Origin: Methylobacterium symbioticum | GTDB lineage: Bacteria > Pseudomonadota > Alphaproteobacteria > Rhizobiales > Beijerinckiaceae | Assembly: GCF_902141845.1 (NCBI RefSeq) | Contig: NZ_CABFPH010000015.1 | Span: forward strand, 16,920-80,919 | Reading direction: 5' to 3' | Length of the DNA: 64,000 bases | Part shown: in pieces, positions 29,110-38,211 of the stretch | Position numbering within the stretch: the first letter of the stretch is position 1 | How the letters are laid out: every line of letters begins with the position of its first letter | Notes under the pieces: model-generated | The model's database searches: none | What the model was told of the DNA's origin: nothing | What the model saw: only the letters and a program-made list of their open reading frames with translations | Program-made: the position numbers and the translations under genes

Positions 29110-29326
29110 AACGCTTCATCCCTGACTGCGCCCGATCGTCGGCACGGTCCATCCGCGCATGCGACGGGCTTTTCCCAGTGTCATGCCTTGCTGGCGCACG
29201 GGCCGCAAGCGGCCGTTCGGCCACCATTTAGATTGAGCGCAATACAAACCGAGTTAAGTGTCGCAGTTCATACGGCTCAGTCGATCCAGCATTGGACCAA
29301 GGTCGGAGGGCTACCCATGACTTTGA

Positions 29327-30355
29327 TCAATCGCGCGCCGCTCCGAAGCGCTCCCGCCACGCCGGCGGCAGGCCTTCGATGGAATCGGCGCCCACCGGTT
29401 CCGTTCCCGGAAGGCTCGTCGCGGCATGGACGCCGACCGCGACGGCACGGGCAAGCACCTGTGCCGCCACATCGCCGAGGCGGGCGAGGTCGACCACCGG
29501 GTCGCTGAGCGGGACGGCTCCGGTCGCCACCGCAAAGACCACGTCGCCGTCGAGGGGCGTATGCACCGGCTGGATCGATCGGACGAGACCGCCCTGTGCG
29601 GCAACCGCAAGGCGCTTCGCCTGGGCTTTCGTGAGACAGGCATCGGTCGCGACCACCGCGAGGGTGGTCGCCGCTCCCGGCAGGCGGCGAGCCGGAAAGG
29701 CGAGGGCATCCTCCGGCATGCGGGCGGGCCAGCCGAGGCCGCCGAACTCCGCCTCGCACTCAAACGGGGCCGCCCAGAAATGAGGCCCGTCGCCGACCGT
29801 GACCCGGCCGAAGGCGTTCACGGCGGCGATCGCGCCGACCGTGAAGCCGGTCTCGGAAACCGCCGCCGATGCCGAGCCGATGCCGCCTTTGAGGTTACCG
29901 GCCCTTGCGCCCGTGCCGGCGCCGACAGAGCCAAGCGCGAAGTCGCGGGAGGCTGCCTGCGCAGCCGCGTAGCCAAGGTCGCGGTAGGGGGGAAAGCGGC
30001 CCCATGCCTTGTCGCCGCCGTTGAGCAGGTCGAACAGGATCGCGCCCGGCACGATCGGCACGCGCATGCTGCCGACGGGAAAGCCCCGCTCGTTCTCCGC
30101 GAGCCATGCGACGAGGCCCGCGGCCGCGTCGAGCCCGTAGGCTGATCCGCCCGAGAGGAAGAGGGCGTCGATCCCCGTCACCGTGCGCTCAGGATCGAGC
30201 AGGTCGGTCTCGCGGGTACCGGGTCCACCGCCGCGCACATCGACCGCGGCAACGCAGGGGCGCTCGAAAAGCAACGCCGTCACGCCGCTCGCGACGCGCA
30301 GGTCGGTCGCATGGCCGACGAGAATCCCAGGAATATCGGTGATGCGACTCGCCAT
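29327..30355 (-). CDS. P1 family (S58/DmpA-like) peptidase
   Basis: This 342-residue protein belongs to the DmpA/BapA N-terminal-nucleophile aminopeptidase family. It begins ITDIPGILVGHATD, followed by DVRGGGPGTRETDLLDP and LFLSGGSAYGLDAAAG, all characteristic. The precursor should cleave itself before the nucleophilic Ser in NLKGGIGSAS, giving two chains. Substrates in the family are peptides with D-residues, beta-peptides or amides, so specificity is unknown. No signal peptide is seen. The gene ends 217 bp upstream of acs and has no obvious partner. Confidence 0.87.
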   Translation of the reverse strand: MASRITDIPGILVGHATDLRVASGVTALLFERPCVAAVDVRGGGPGTRETDLLDPERTVTGIDALFLSGGSAYGLDAAAGLVAWLAENERGFPVGSMRVPIVPGAILFDLLNGGDKAWGRFPPYRDLGYAAAQAASRDFALGSVGAGTGARAGNLKGGIGSASAAVSETGFTVGAIAAVNAFGRVTVGDGPHFWAAPFECEAEFGGLGWPARMPEDALAFPARRLPGAATTLAVVATDACLTKAQAKRLAVAAQGGLVRSIQPVHTPLDGDVVFAVATGAVPLSDPVVDLARLGDVAAQVLARAVAVGVHAATSLPGTEPVGADSIEGLPPAWRERFGAARD

Positions 30356-30499
30356 GGGGCCACCATGCCATGGAACGTGCGGGATTCGAACGCTCGATCA
30401 AGGACGTCGGACGCCAGGTCGTTGTCGGATGCGGGCTGGCCTGCGAGGCTGCCGGCGCCGGAACGAGAGCGCCCGGACCGGCCGGGCAGGGGGTCTGCA

Positions 30500-30865
30500 A
30501 TGATGAAGACATTCCTTCGGCTGGTCCTCGTCGGGCTTGGCCTCGGCTTCGGCCTGCCGGCGGTGGCGGGCGGGGCCGGCACCTATACGGTCAAGGGCAA
30601 CAACGGCGAGGCCGGCACCGACTATTCCGGCACGGTGGTGATCACCCAGACCAGCAAGGACACCTTCAAGCTCGCCTGGACCATCAACGGCGACAAGTAT
30701 ACTGGTCACGGCATCGGCGATGCCCGCATCATGGCCGTGAGTTTCACAAGCGACGGCTCCGCCGGAACCGCGCTTCTCGTCGATGACGATGCGGGCGGCT
30801 ACAAGAGCATCTGGGGCTTCGTCGGCGAGACCAAGATCGGCTGGGAGCTGATGAAGCCGAGATAG
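30500..30865 (+). CDS. small secreted hypothetical protein
   Basis: This 121-residue protein starts at ATG 30500 (a second ATG follows at once) and has a signal peptide (MMKTFLRLVLVGLGLGFGLPAVAGG). The mature part, about 95 residues, alternates polar and hydrophobic residues (YSGTVVITQTSKDTFKLAWT, GIGDARIMAVSF), which suggests a single beta-sandwich or lipocalin-like domain. It has no cysteine. Function is unknown. It resembles in style, not in sequence, the secreted protein at 847-1410. The HerA-like gene follows 141 bp downstream on the same strand. Confidence 0.72.
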   Translation: MMKTFLRLVLVGLGLGFGLPAVAGGAGTYTVKGNNGEAGTDYSGTVVITQTSKDTFKLAWTINGDKYTGHGIGDARIMAVSFTSDGSAGTALLVDDDAGGYKSIWGFVGETKIGWELMKPR

Positions 30866-31006
30866 GACGGTTCCGGGTCGGCCGCGGCTTCGGCGCCGAG
30901 CGGGGGGAGCTACGCGAACCCTGTGGATGGGTGGCGCCGCGGCGGCACCCGGACCCGGCCGCCCGTGTTAGCCAGAGCGTTCCTTCAAGCGGCAACCGGA
31001 CCAGCG

Positions 31007-32575
31007 ATGGCGCTCGGCAGAGACGGCACGATCGAGATGGGCGTGGGCCTCGACGGCCCCGGACAGGGCCGACCAGTCGGGCTCGATCTGGAGGAGCTTC
31101 TCGCCACGCGCCTCCTCGTCCAGGGCAATTCCGGCTCCGGCAAGTCGCACCTGCTGCGCCGCCTTCTGGAGCAGAGCGGCGCCCTGGTGCAGCAGGTGGT
31201 GATCGATCCGGAAGGCGACTTCGTCACCCTGAGCGAGGCGCATGGCCACCTCGTGGTCGATGGCGCCCATGGCGAGACGGACCTCCAGGCCATCGCCGCC
31301 CGGGTGCGGGCGCATCGAGTCTCCGTGGTGCTCAACCTCGAAAGCCTCGACATGGAAGCGCAGATGCGCGCGGCGGCCGCCTTTCTCGGCGGCCTGTTCG
31401 AGGCCGAGCGGACGCACTGGTATCCCTGCCTCGTCGTCGTGGACGAAGCCCAGATCTTCGCGCCCGCCGCAGCCGGCGACGTCTCGGACGAGGCGCGCAA
31501 GATCGCACTCGGCGCGATGACGAACCTGATGTGCCGAGGCCGCAAGCGGGGTCTCGCCGGCGTGATCGCGACGCAGCGGCTTGCCAAGCTGGCCAAGAAC
31601 GTGGCGGCGGAAGCCACCAACTTCCTGATGGGCCGCACCTTCCTCGATATCGACATGGCGCGCGCCGCAGACCTGCTCGGCCTCGACCGGCGTGGCGCCG
31701 AGCGCTTCCGCGATCTCGGCCGCGGCGAGTTCGTGGCGCTCGGGCCTGCGCTGAGCCGCCGGCCGATCGCGCTGCGGATCGGCACGGTGACAACCGGCTC
31801 GCGGGCGGTGGCGCCCGGACTGATCCCGCTGCCGCAGGCCGCGGACGACGATCTTCGCGCCAGGATCCTGGCCCCCGCCGAGGAGGACGGCTTCGTTCTG
31901 CCGACGCGCAGCCGGCCTGCGCCGACGCCGCGCGTGACACCGGCCGATCTGCTGCGTGAGCTCGCCGCGCACCGCCCTGAGCCGGTCTCTGCACCGCCCG
32001 CCCTCGATCCGGCCGAGAACCGGGCCGGCTGCGAGGCCGTGCTGCAGGGGCTCGTGACGGATGTGGATGCCGGGCGCCAGCCGGTCGCGGTGATCTACCA
32101 GGACTTCCTGGTGCGCTGCCGGATGCGCGGGCTCGACGGCGAGAGCTTTGGACTGCCGGCCTTCCGCCGGGCGCTCAGCGTCGCCCGGGCCGGAATCGAG
32201 GCGGCTCCCGAAGCCGGCGCAGGTGGCGAGAGCTGGTCGGAGGCTCAGCAGATCGCGGCGACCATGCCCGAAGAGGTCCAGGGGGTATTCCTGCTCCTCG
32301 CCCGTGCGGCGCTTGCCGGCGAGGCCTGCCCGGGCGACGCGGCGCTCGCGAAGGCCATCGGCAGCCGGTCTCCAGGCCGCGCCCGCCGGCTCCTCGGCTA
32401 CATGGAGAGCCGGGGCGCCGTGGTCTGCCGCACGGATTTCCGCGGCAACCGGGTCATCGCCCTGCCGGGCCTGTCCTGCGAGACGGCGCCGGGCGATCCT
32501 AAGGCCGAAGCCCCAGCCACCCAGGACGGGGCGGCGGAGGCGGATCCGAGCTGGCAGCTCTTCGCCGCAGAGTGA
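31007..32575 (+). CDS. HerA-like/DUF87 P-loop ATPase
   Basis: This 522-residue protein has a RecA-fold ATPase of the HerA/FtsK superfamily. Walker A is GNSGSGKSHLL (residues 40-50), Walker B is CLVVVDEAQIFAP (141-153), and MCRGRKRGLAGVIATQR with AEATNFLMGRTF supply the sensor and arginine elements typical of DUF87 proteins. Residues 330-500 are mainly helical and end in a winged-helix-like stretch (AKAIGSRSPGRARRLLGYMESRGAVV). HerA proteins translocate DNA, usually with the nuclease NurA; no nuclease gene is adjacent. I chose ATG 31007, though the frame is open to 30923. Confidence 0.82.
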   Translation: MALGRDGTIEMGVGLDGPGQGRPVGLDLEELLATRLLVQGNSGSGKSHLLRRLLEQSGALVQQVVIDPEGDFVTLSEAHGHLVVDGAHGETDLQAIAARVRAHRVSVVLNLESLDMEAQMRAAAAFLGGLFEAERTHWYPCLVVVDEAQIFAPAAAGDVSDEARKIALGAMTNLMCRGRKRGLAGVIATQRLAKLAKNVAAEATNFLMGRTFLDIDMARAADLLGLDRRGAERFRDLGRGEFVALGPALSRRPIALRIGTVTTGSRAVAPGLIPLPQAADDDLRARILAPAEEDGFVLPTRSRPAPTPRVTPADLLRELAAHRPEPVSAPPALDPAENRAGCEAVLQGLVTDVDAGRQPVAVIYQDFLVRCRMRGLDGESFGLPAFRRALSVARAGIEAAPEAGAGGESWSEAQQIAATMPEEVQGVFLLLARAALAGEACPGDAALAKAIGSRSPGRARRLLGYMESRGAVVCRTDFRGNRVIALPGLSCETAPGDPKAEAPATQDGAAEADPSWQLFAAE

Positions 32576-32603
32576 TCCTGCCGAGACCGGGATATCGAAG
32601 GGG

Positions 32604-33230
32604 TCAGTCCTGCGCGCTGAGGCGCAGGAGTTCCGCGGTCAGGCTGGCGGCCGAATCCTCCACCGTGAGCCCCTGCGTGCGGAGCACGAGGTCGGGCGCA
32701 TCGGGCGCCTCATAGGGCGCGGAGATTCCGGTGAAGTCTGGGATCTTGCCCGCCCGCGCCCGGTCGTAGAGCCCCTTCGGATCGCGCGCCTCGCAGACCG
32801 AGAGCGGGGTGTCGATGAAGACCTCGCGGAAGGACACGTCGCCCGCGATGCGCCGAGCCATGGCGCGCTCCTCGCGGAAGGGCGAGATCAGCGAGACGAT
32901 CACAACCAGCCCGGCCTCGGCCATCAGGCGGGCGGTCTCGGCGGCGCGGCGAATGTTTTCGGTGCGGTCGGCGGCGCTGAAGCCGAGATCGCGGTTGAGG
33001 CCGTGGCGCAGGTTGTCCCCGTCAAGCACCATGGTGTGACGGCCGGCCTCCATCAGGGAGCGGTCCACCGCGTTGGCGATGCTCGACTTGCCGGCGCCCG
33101 AGAGGCCGGTGAACCAAGCGATGGCCGGCCGCTGGCCGAGCGCCCGCCAACGCGCCTCGCGTGGCTGCAGCGTCTGCCACGTCAGGTTCCGGGACCGGGG
33201 CGCGCCCTCGGCGGATGAGGATTGTGACAC
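32604..33230 (-). CDS. cysC: adenylylsulfate kinase
   Basis: This 208-residue enzyme phosphorylates APS to PAPS. The P-loop is GLSGAGKSS (residues 42-50); LDGDNLRHGLNRDLGFSAADR binds APS; SLISPFREER holds the conserved serine region; KGLYDRARAGKIPDFTG is the lid. It is a stand-alone kinase, not fused to CysN. No sulfate-assimilation genes are nearby, so PAPS here may serve sulfation, which is inference. GTG start at 33230 follows GGAGGGG by eight bases. It is convergent with the HerA-like gene. Confidence 0.93.
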   Translation of the reverse strand: MSQSSSAEGAPRSRNLTWQTLQPREARWRALGQRPAIAWFTGLSGAGKSSIANAVDRSLMEAGRHTMVLDGDNLRHGLNRDLGFSAADRTENIRRAAETARLMAEAGLVVIVSLISPFREERAMARRIAGDVSFREVFIDTPLSVCEARDPKGLYDRARAGKIPDFTGISAPYEAPDAPDLVLRTQGLTVEDSAASLTAELLRLSAQD

Positions 33231-33311
33231 CGGCAGGACCCCTCCGCGGGCTTTGGACGAGGGATCCTTCTATGCAGCCCAGGGCGGGAACGGAACCCGC
33301 GCCGGCGATCC

Positions 33312-34490
33312 TTACACCTGCCGGTTGCGCCCGGCGCCGAGGCTGAACGCAGCCGCCCCCAGACTCAGCGCGCAGAACAGGGTCGAGGGCAGCACCCAGC
33401 CGCCGCCGATCTCGTGAGCGAGGCCGAACCCGAGGGGGCCGAGGGAGGCGATGGTGTAGCCCACCCCCTGGGCCATCGCCGAGAGCGCCGCGGCACCGGC
33501 CGCATCGCGGACCCGCAGAACGATGATGGTCAGGCCGAGCCCGAAGCAGCCGCCGAGGCCGAAACCGTGCCCCAACGTCGCCGGCACCACCAGCCAGAGG
33601 GGGCCGAAGACGACGAGGAGATAGGTCGCGAGCGTCAGCCCGATGATGGCGAGGGCGGCACCGCGCTGATCTCTGAGGCGCGCGGCGAAGGTCGGCACGA
33701 GCAGGGCGGCAGGAGCCTGACCGACGCTCATCAGAGCCGCGACGAAGCCAGCATCGACGGCGCTGAGTCCGCGATCGTGCAGGATGAGGGGCACCCAACC
33801 GAACATGATGTAGGCGAGAGAGGACTGAAGCCCCATGAAGCCGGTGACCTGCCAGGCGAGCGGCGAGCGCCAGACCACCGGGCGCGTCACCTCGGAACGC
33901 GCGGCGACCGGAGCCCGACTCGGGCGCGCGAAAGGCGCCCAGGCGAGGGTGCCGAGCACGGCAGGCAGGGCCCAGGCAGCGAGCGCCAGGGCCCAGCTGC
34001 CGCCGAACAGGTCCTGCAGCGGCACGGTAAGGCCGGCTCCTGCGGCCGCCCCGAGGCAGAGCGTCATGGTGTAGAGGCCGGTCATCAGGCCGGCCTGACC
34101 GGGGAACTCGCGCTTCACGAGACCTGGGATGAGCACGCCCGCCAACCCGATCCCGAGGGCGGCGACGCAGGCCCCGGCAAAGAGCGGCACCAGCCCTCCG
34201 AGGGCGCGGAGCGACAGGCCGGCCGCGACCACGGCGCTCGCGAGCAGGATGCCGCGGTCGGGACCGATCCAGCGGCTGACGCGCGGCCCGAGCACGCTGG
34301 CAATGCCGAGGAACAGCACCGGCAGCATGGTCAGCACCGCCGCGCCCGTGGTGCCGAGACCGGTGCCCATGCGGATCGCCGCGAGGAGCGGCCCTACGGT
34401 GGTCAGCGCCGGGCGCAGGTTGAAGGCGACCAGCATCAGGCCGACGCCGAGCAGGAGCGGGCTCGGTATCCGCGGACTCGCAGCCGTCAT
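33312..34490 (-). CDS. CynX/NimT-family major facilitator transporter
   Basis: This 392-residue, 12-helix transporter begins LLGVGLMLVAFNLRPALTTVGPLL, the family signature (NLR-A-x-x-x-x-GP). The ATG at 34490 overlaps the TGA of lnt by four bases, so it is translationally coupled to lnt. Family members export or import small anions such as cyanate or nitroimidazoles; the substrate here is unknown. The last residues are Arg-rich. cysC follows 81 bp downstream on the same strand. Confidence 0.85.
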   Translation of the reverse strand: MTAASPRIPSPLLLGVGLMLVAFNLRPALTTVGPLLAAIRMGTGLGTTGAAVLTMLPVLFLGIASVLGPRVSRWIGPDRGILLASAVVAAGLSLRALGGLVPLFAGACVAALGIGLAGVLIPGLVKREFPGQAGLMTGLYTMTLCLGAAAGAGLTVPLQDLFGGSWALALAAWALPAVLGTLAWAPFARPSRAPVAARSEVTRPVVWRSPLAWQVTGFMGLQSSLAYIMFGWVPLILHDRGLSAVDAGFVAALMSVGQAPAALLVPTFAARLRDQRGAALAIIGLTLATYLLVVFGPLWLVVPATLGHGFGLGGCFGLGLTIIVLRVRDAAGAAALSAMAQGVGYTIASLGPLGFGLAHEIGGGWVLPSTLFCALSLGAAAFSLGAGRNRQV

Positions 34491-36193
34491 CCGCGAATCG
34501 CGGTCGGGACGCGCCGCGCGGCCCGGATCCGTGCGCGCAACGCGCCGCCGAGGCAGGCGGCGAGCATCAGCGCGAACGACCAGTCGCCGAGCTTCGCGTA
34601 GGGCGTACCGCCGACGATCCGGCTGGGCAGGTCCGCGTCGAGGATGCGTTCCCTGTCGAGGGGCAGGCTCGCGGTGACGCGGCCATGGGCGTCGATCACC
34701 GCCGAAATTCCGGTATTGGCGTCCCGCACGAGCGGCAAGCCTTCCTCCACGGCGCGTAGCCGCGCCTGGGCGAGGTGCTGGCGCGGACCCGGCGTGTCAC
34801 CGAACCACGCGTCGTTGGTCAGGTTCAGGATGAGACCCGGAGGCTCGCCCGAAACATCGGCCGCGCCGGGCGGCAGGATCGCGCCGGGGAAGATCGCCTC
34901 GTAGCAGATGGTGGCGGCGACCGGCGGCAGGCCGGCCACGGTGAGGATGCGCTGCGCAGCCCGGTTGCCGGCGGTGAAGCCACCGGGGATCGCCACGAAC
35001 TGGCGCAGGCCGACCGCGCGCAGGGCCCAGTCGAGAGGCGCCGGCAGGTACTCGCCGAAGGGGACGAGGTGGACCTTGTCGTAGGTGTCGGCGATCCGAC
35101 CGCCCGGCTCGATCGTCATGATCGCGTTGTAGTAGCGCAGGCGCTCGCCGGGCAGCGGCTCCTCGGCACGGGCCGCGCCGGTGAGCAGGATCTGGCCCGG
35201 TTCGAGCCCGGCCCCGACCTTGGCAAGGGAGGCCGGATCGCGCTGGATCAGGAACGGAAAGGCGGATTCCGGCCAGATGATATGAGTCGGGCGGGGCTCG
35301 CCGGGCTCGGGCGCGCGCCGGGTCAGCTCGACATAGCGGTCGACGATGTCCTCACGGTTCTCGGGCCGGAACTTGGCATCCTGAGGCAGGTTCGGCTGGA
35401 CGAGGCGCAGGCGCACGCCGGCCACGACGTGATCCGGCGCCGGTCCGACGCGGGCGGAGCCGTAAAGGGCGAGCGCCGTGAGCACGATCAGCGCGGCGGC
35501 GCTCGGCCCGAACCGGCTGCGCGGGTTCGAGCCGGTGAGCAGCGTGGCGGGCGCCGCGCAGATCAGCACCGCGAGCAGGGTCAGCCCATAGAGCCCGACG
35601 AGGCTCGCCGCCTGCATCAGCCAGAGATTCTGGCCGAGCGCCATGCCGAGGGTGTTCCAGGGAAAGCCCGTGAAGAGGTGCCCACGCAGCCATTCGGCCC
35701 CGGCGATCCCGAAGGCGAAGGCCGCGATGCGGCCCGGCCCCCGCAGCCAGAGCAGGCCAGCGGCGGCAAAGCCGGCTCCGTAGAACAGCCCGAGCGCGAA
35801 GGGCAGGCCGACGACGCCGAGCGGCAGCGCCCAGGCGAAGTCCTCGGCCTCCACCAGGAAGGCCGAGCCCAGCCACCACAGGCCGGCGGTCAGGTAGCCG
35901 AAGCCCCAGGCCCAGCCGACGAGGAGGCAGGGCAGCAGGCGGCGCAGGGTCGAGCGGTCCGCGACCGCCCCGTCCATGAGCCAGACCGCCACGGACAGCG
36001 AGACGGCGAGCGCCGGAAGCCAGCCGAAGGGCGGCATCGCCAGCGCGCCGAAGGCGCCTGCGAGCCAGGCCAGCCCGAGCCGGCGCCAGCCGGTCAGGCG
36101 CAGGACGGGCGTGACGCCACCTGCGGCGCCGCGGGGCGGCTCACCGGGATGCGCCGCGGCGCGGGGGTGAGGGAGAGGAAGGCTGAGCTGCAT
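34487..36193 (-). CDS. lnt: apolipoprotein N-acyltransferase
   Basis: This 568-residue inner-membrane enzyme adds the third acyl chain to lipoproteins. About eight helices cover residues 35-245; the nitrilase-like periplasmic domain follows. The catalytic triad is visible: Glu309 (IIWPESAFPF), Lys373 (YDKVHLVPFGEY) and Cys430 (ATICYEAIFPG). It belongs to the miaB-phoH-ybeY-corC-lnt block, an order shared by many proteobacteria. Confidence 0.95.
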   Translation of the reverse strand: MQLSLPLPHPRAAAHPGEPPRGAAGGVTPVLRLTGWRRLGLAWLAGAFGALAMPPFGWLPALAVSLSVAVWLMDGAVADRSTLRRLLPCLLVGWAWGFGYLTAGLWWLGSAFLVEAEDFAWALPLGVVGLPFALGLFYGAGFAAAGLLWLRGPGRIAAFAFGIAGAEWLRGHLFTGFPWNTLGMALGQNLWLMQAASLVGLYGLTLLAVLICAAPATLLTGSNPRSRFGPSAAALIVLTALALYGSARVGPAPDHVVAGVRLRLVQPNLPQDAKFRPENREDIVDRYVELTRRAPEPGEPRPTHIIWPESAFPFLIQRDPASLAKVGAGLEPGQILLTGAARAEEPLPGERLRYYNAIMTIEPGGRIADTYDKVHLVPFGEYLPAPLDWALRAVGLRQFVAIPGGFTAGNRAAQRILTVAGLPPVAATICYEAIFPGAILPPGAADVSGEPPGLILNLTNDAWFGDTPGPRQHLAQARLRAVEEGLPLVRDANTGISAVIDAHGRVTASLPLDRERILDADLPSRIVGGTPYAKLGDWSFALMLAACLGGALRARIRAARRVPTAIRG

Positions 36194-36309
36194 CGGTCCG
36201 GGACCCGTAGCGGGATCCCATGACCGGGGGAAGGCGTCGAAACCGTGACGCCCGGGTGGTTCGGCCAGCGATGGCGCGGCCTATCCCCGGGCGTTCGCGA
36301 GAACCGGAC

Positions 36310-36489
36310 CTATTGGCCGGCCGGCTTGTTGGCGGGCGCGGGGTTCGGATTGGCCGAGGGCGGCGCCGGGGTCGTCGGCGCGGTGGTGCTCGGCGCAGGT
36401 GGCGGCGGGGGAGCCTCGGCCTTCTTCTCGTCCTTGCAGGCGGTCAGTGCGAGCAGGCCGAGAAGCGGCACGAGAGTGCGCATGCGCAT
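36310..36489 (-). CDS. small Pro/Ala-rich lipoprotein
   Basis: This 59-residue lipoprotein begins MRMRTLVPLLGLLALTAC; the lipobox is L-T-A-C with Cys18. The mature part is a Lys/Glu start (KDEKKAEAPPPPP) then a Pro/Ala/Thr-rich tail without a fold. GGAGGAAC lies before ATG 36489. It sits between corC and lnt in the same orientation, next to the enzyme that completes lipoprotein acylation. Function is unknown; the small LptM/YifL-like lipoproteins have a similar layout, but I cannot claim homology. Confidence 0.75.
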   Translation of the reverse strand: MRMRTLVPLLGLLALTACKDEKKAEAPPPPPAPSTTAPTTPAPPSANPNPAPANKPAGQ

Positions 36490-36565
36490 GAGTGTTCCTC
36501 CGGGTTGCCTATTGTGCAGGCAAGAACGCCGGAGCGGCCCGAAGGGTTCATGCCCGGAGCGGATC

Positions 36566-37663
36566 TCACGCCGCGGGCGGCGTCGCCGGTGGCGGGAGAG
36601 CGAGGGGCACCACTGCCTCGATCCGGGCGGGCCCGCGCTGGACACGCAGGCGCTTGAGACGGCGCGGATCGGCGTCGAGCACCTCGAAGGCGAGTTCGCC
36701 CGGACCCTCGATCATCTCGCCGCGGGCGGGCACACGGCCGGCCAGCGTCACCACCATGCCGCCCAGGGTGTCGATCTCCTCGGCCATCTCGCCCACCGCC
36801 GCCACGAGGTCGACGCCGGTCGCCTGGGAGACCTCGGAGAGCGGCGCGCGGGCGTCGGCCACGAAGACCTCAGGCTCGCCGTCGACCCGCTGGACGAGCT
36901 GGCCCTCGGCCACGTCGTGCTCGTCCTCGATGTCGCCGACCACCATCTCGATCAGGTCCTCGATGGAGATCAGACCGTCGGTGCCGCCATACTCGTCGAT
37001 GACCAGCGCCATATGGGTGCGCGTCGCCTGCATCCGCACCAGCAGGTCGATGGCCGGCATGGAGGGCGGCACGAACAGGACCGGGCGCAGGATCTTGGTG
37101 GAGGCGAGCGAGGCCGAGAGGTCGACGTTGCCGAGGTTGAAGGCGCGCAACGCTCGGGCGGGGCTGCGCCGGAGGCGGGGCGCCGGCCGCTCGGGATCCG
37201 CGCCGCTCGCCGGCGCGGCCCTGCTGCGCGGTGCGGCCTCGCCCCGCGAGGCGATGTGGTCCACGAAGTCGCGGATGTGGACCATACCCCGAGGGTTATC
37301 GAGCGTCTCGTCGTAGATCGGCAGGCGCGAGTGGCCGGCGGTGCGGAACACCCGCAGCAGGTCGCCGAGGCTGGTCTCGCTCGAGACCGCCACGATGTCG
37401 GCGCGCGGGATCATCACGTCGTCGACGCGGACCTTGTGCAGGCCGAGCACGTTCTTGAGCATCGCCCGCTCGTAGGGCGAGAAGCCGTTATCGCCCGTAT
37501 CGGGCTCGGCGAGCGCCTCTTCGATCTCGCCGCGCAGCGATTCGCGCGGCTTGAGGTGCAGAGCCTGCAGCAGGCGGTCGTACCAGGGCTCGCGCGGCGG
37601 ATTCGCCTCGGCCTCTGGGGTGGGCGCGGCCTGGGCCGCGCCGCGACTTCGGTCGTTGGTCAT
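36566..37663 (-). CDS. corC: CorC/HlyC-type protein with CBS domains and transporter-associated domain
   Basis: This 365-residue cytoplasmic protein has paired CBS domains (about residues 80-140 and 190-255) with VDDVMIPRADIVAV and YGGTDGLISIEDLIEMVVGDIEDEHD, then a C-terminal CorC_HlyC domain. It lacks the DUF21 membrane domain, as CorC does. Relatives influence magnesium and cobalt efflux. A 50-residue Arg/Ala/Pro insert (residues about 140-190) separates the CBS repeats, which is unusual. It is 30 bp downstream of ybeY. Confidence 0.9.
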   Translation of the reverse strand: MTNDRSRGAAQAAPTPEAEANPPREPWYDRLLQALHLKPRESLRGEIEEALAEPDTGDNGFSPYERAMLKNVLGLHKVRVDDVMIPRADIVAVSSETSLGDLLRVFRTAGHSRLPIYDETLDNPRGMVHIRDFVDHIASRGEAAPRSRAAPASGADPERPAPRLRRSPARALRAFNLGNVDLSASLASTKILRPVLFVPPSMPAIDLLVRMQATRTHMALVIDEYGGTDGLISIEDLIEMVVGDIEDEHDVAEGQLVQRVDGEPEVFVADARAPLSEVSQATGVDLVAAVGEMAEEIDTLGGMVVTLAGRVPARGEMIEGPGELAFEVLDADPRRLKRLRVQRGPARIEAVVPLALPPPATPPAA

Positions 37664-37693
37664 GTCGTCCGGGTTCGAGGTGAAAAGGACCGC

Positions 37694-38209
37694 TCAGCCC
37701 TGCAGGGGCTCGGGCTCGTCGGCGTAGGGGTTCGGGATGCCGAGCCCGGCCAGCGCCGCGATCTCCAGCGCTTCCATGGCGTCGGCCTCGGCCTCGCCGG
37801 TCTCGTGGTCCTGGCCGAGCAGGTGCAGGGTGCCATGAACGAGCAGGTGCGCGAGGTGATGGCCGAGGGGCTTCGACTGCTCCCCACTCTCGCGCACCAA
37901 CGTGTCATACGCAAGAACGAGGTCGCCCAACGGCATCGCGACGCCCGCATGGCTCGGCTGCGGCGCGGCCGGGAAGGACAGCACGTTGGTCGGCTTGTCC
38001 TTGCCCCGCCAGGTCCGGTTCAGCTCCTGCACCGTGTCGTCGTCGGCCAAGAGCACGCTCACCGCCACCGGGCCGGCTGGCGGCTCGGGCGCGGCGGCGA
38101 GCCCCGCCTCGACGGCGCGAATCACCAGGGCCTCCAGATCCGCGACCGCCTGTTCCCAGCGCGGATCCTCGACGGCGATGTCGATCTCGGGCGGCACGAT
38201 GCGCGGCAT
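37694..38209 (-). CDS. ybeY: rRNA maturation endoribonuclease YbeY
   Basis: This 171-residue zinc enzyme processes the 3' end of 16S rRNA and supports ribosome quality control. The zinc motif H-x3-H-x5-H reads HGTLHLLGQDH with His125, His129 and His135. TNVLSFP at residues 74-80 and LGDLVLAYD are the other conserved parts. It begins two bases after the phoH stop codon, so the pair is almost certainly co-translated. Confidence 0.95.
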   Translation of the reverse strand: MPRIVPPEIDIAVEDPRWEQAVADLEALVIRAVEAGLAAAPEPPAGPVAVSVLLADDDTVQELNRTWRGKDKPTNVLSFPAAPQPSHAGVAMPLGDLVLAYDTLVRESGEQSKPLGHHLAHLLVHGTLHLLGQDHETGEAEADAMEALEIAALAGLGIPNPYADEPEPLQG

Positions 38210-38211
38210 GG

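Noticed and set aside
30375..30420. GGGATTCGAACG, similar to the T-arm of a tRNA
   Set aside because: Flanking bases do not pair into a T-stem and no acceptor or anticodon arm can be drawn.
33231..33311. Possible small RNA or tRNA fragment between cysC and the CynX-like gene
   Set aside because: The 81 bp contain a GGGCGGGAACGGAACCC-like palindrome only; no conserved RNA features were found.
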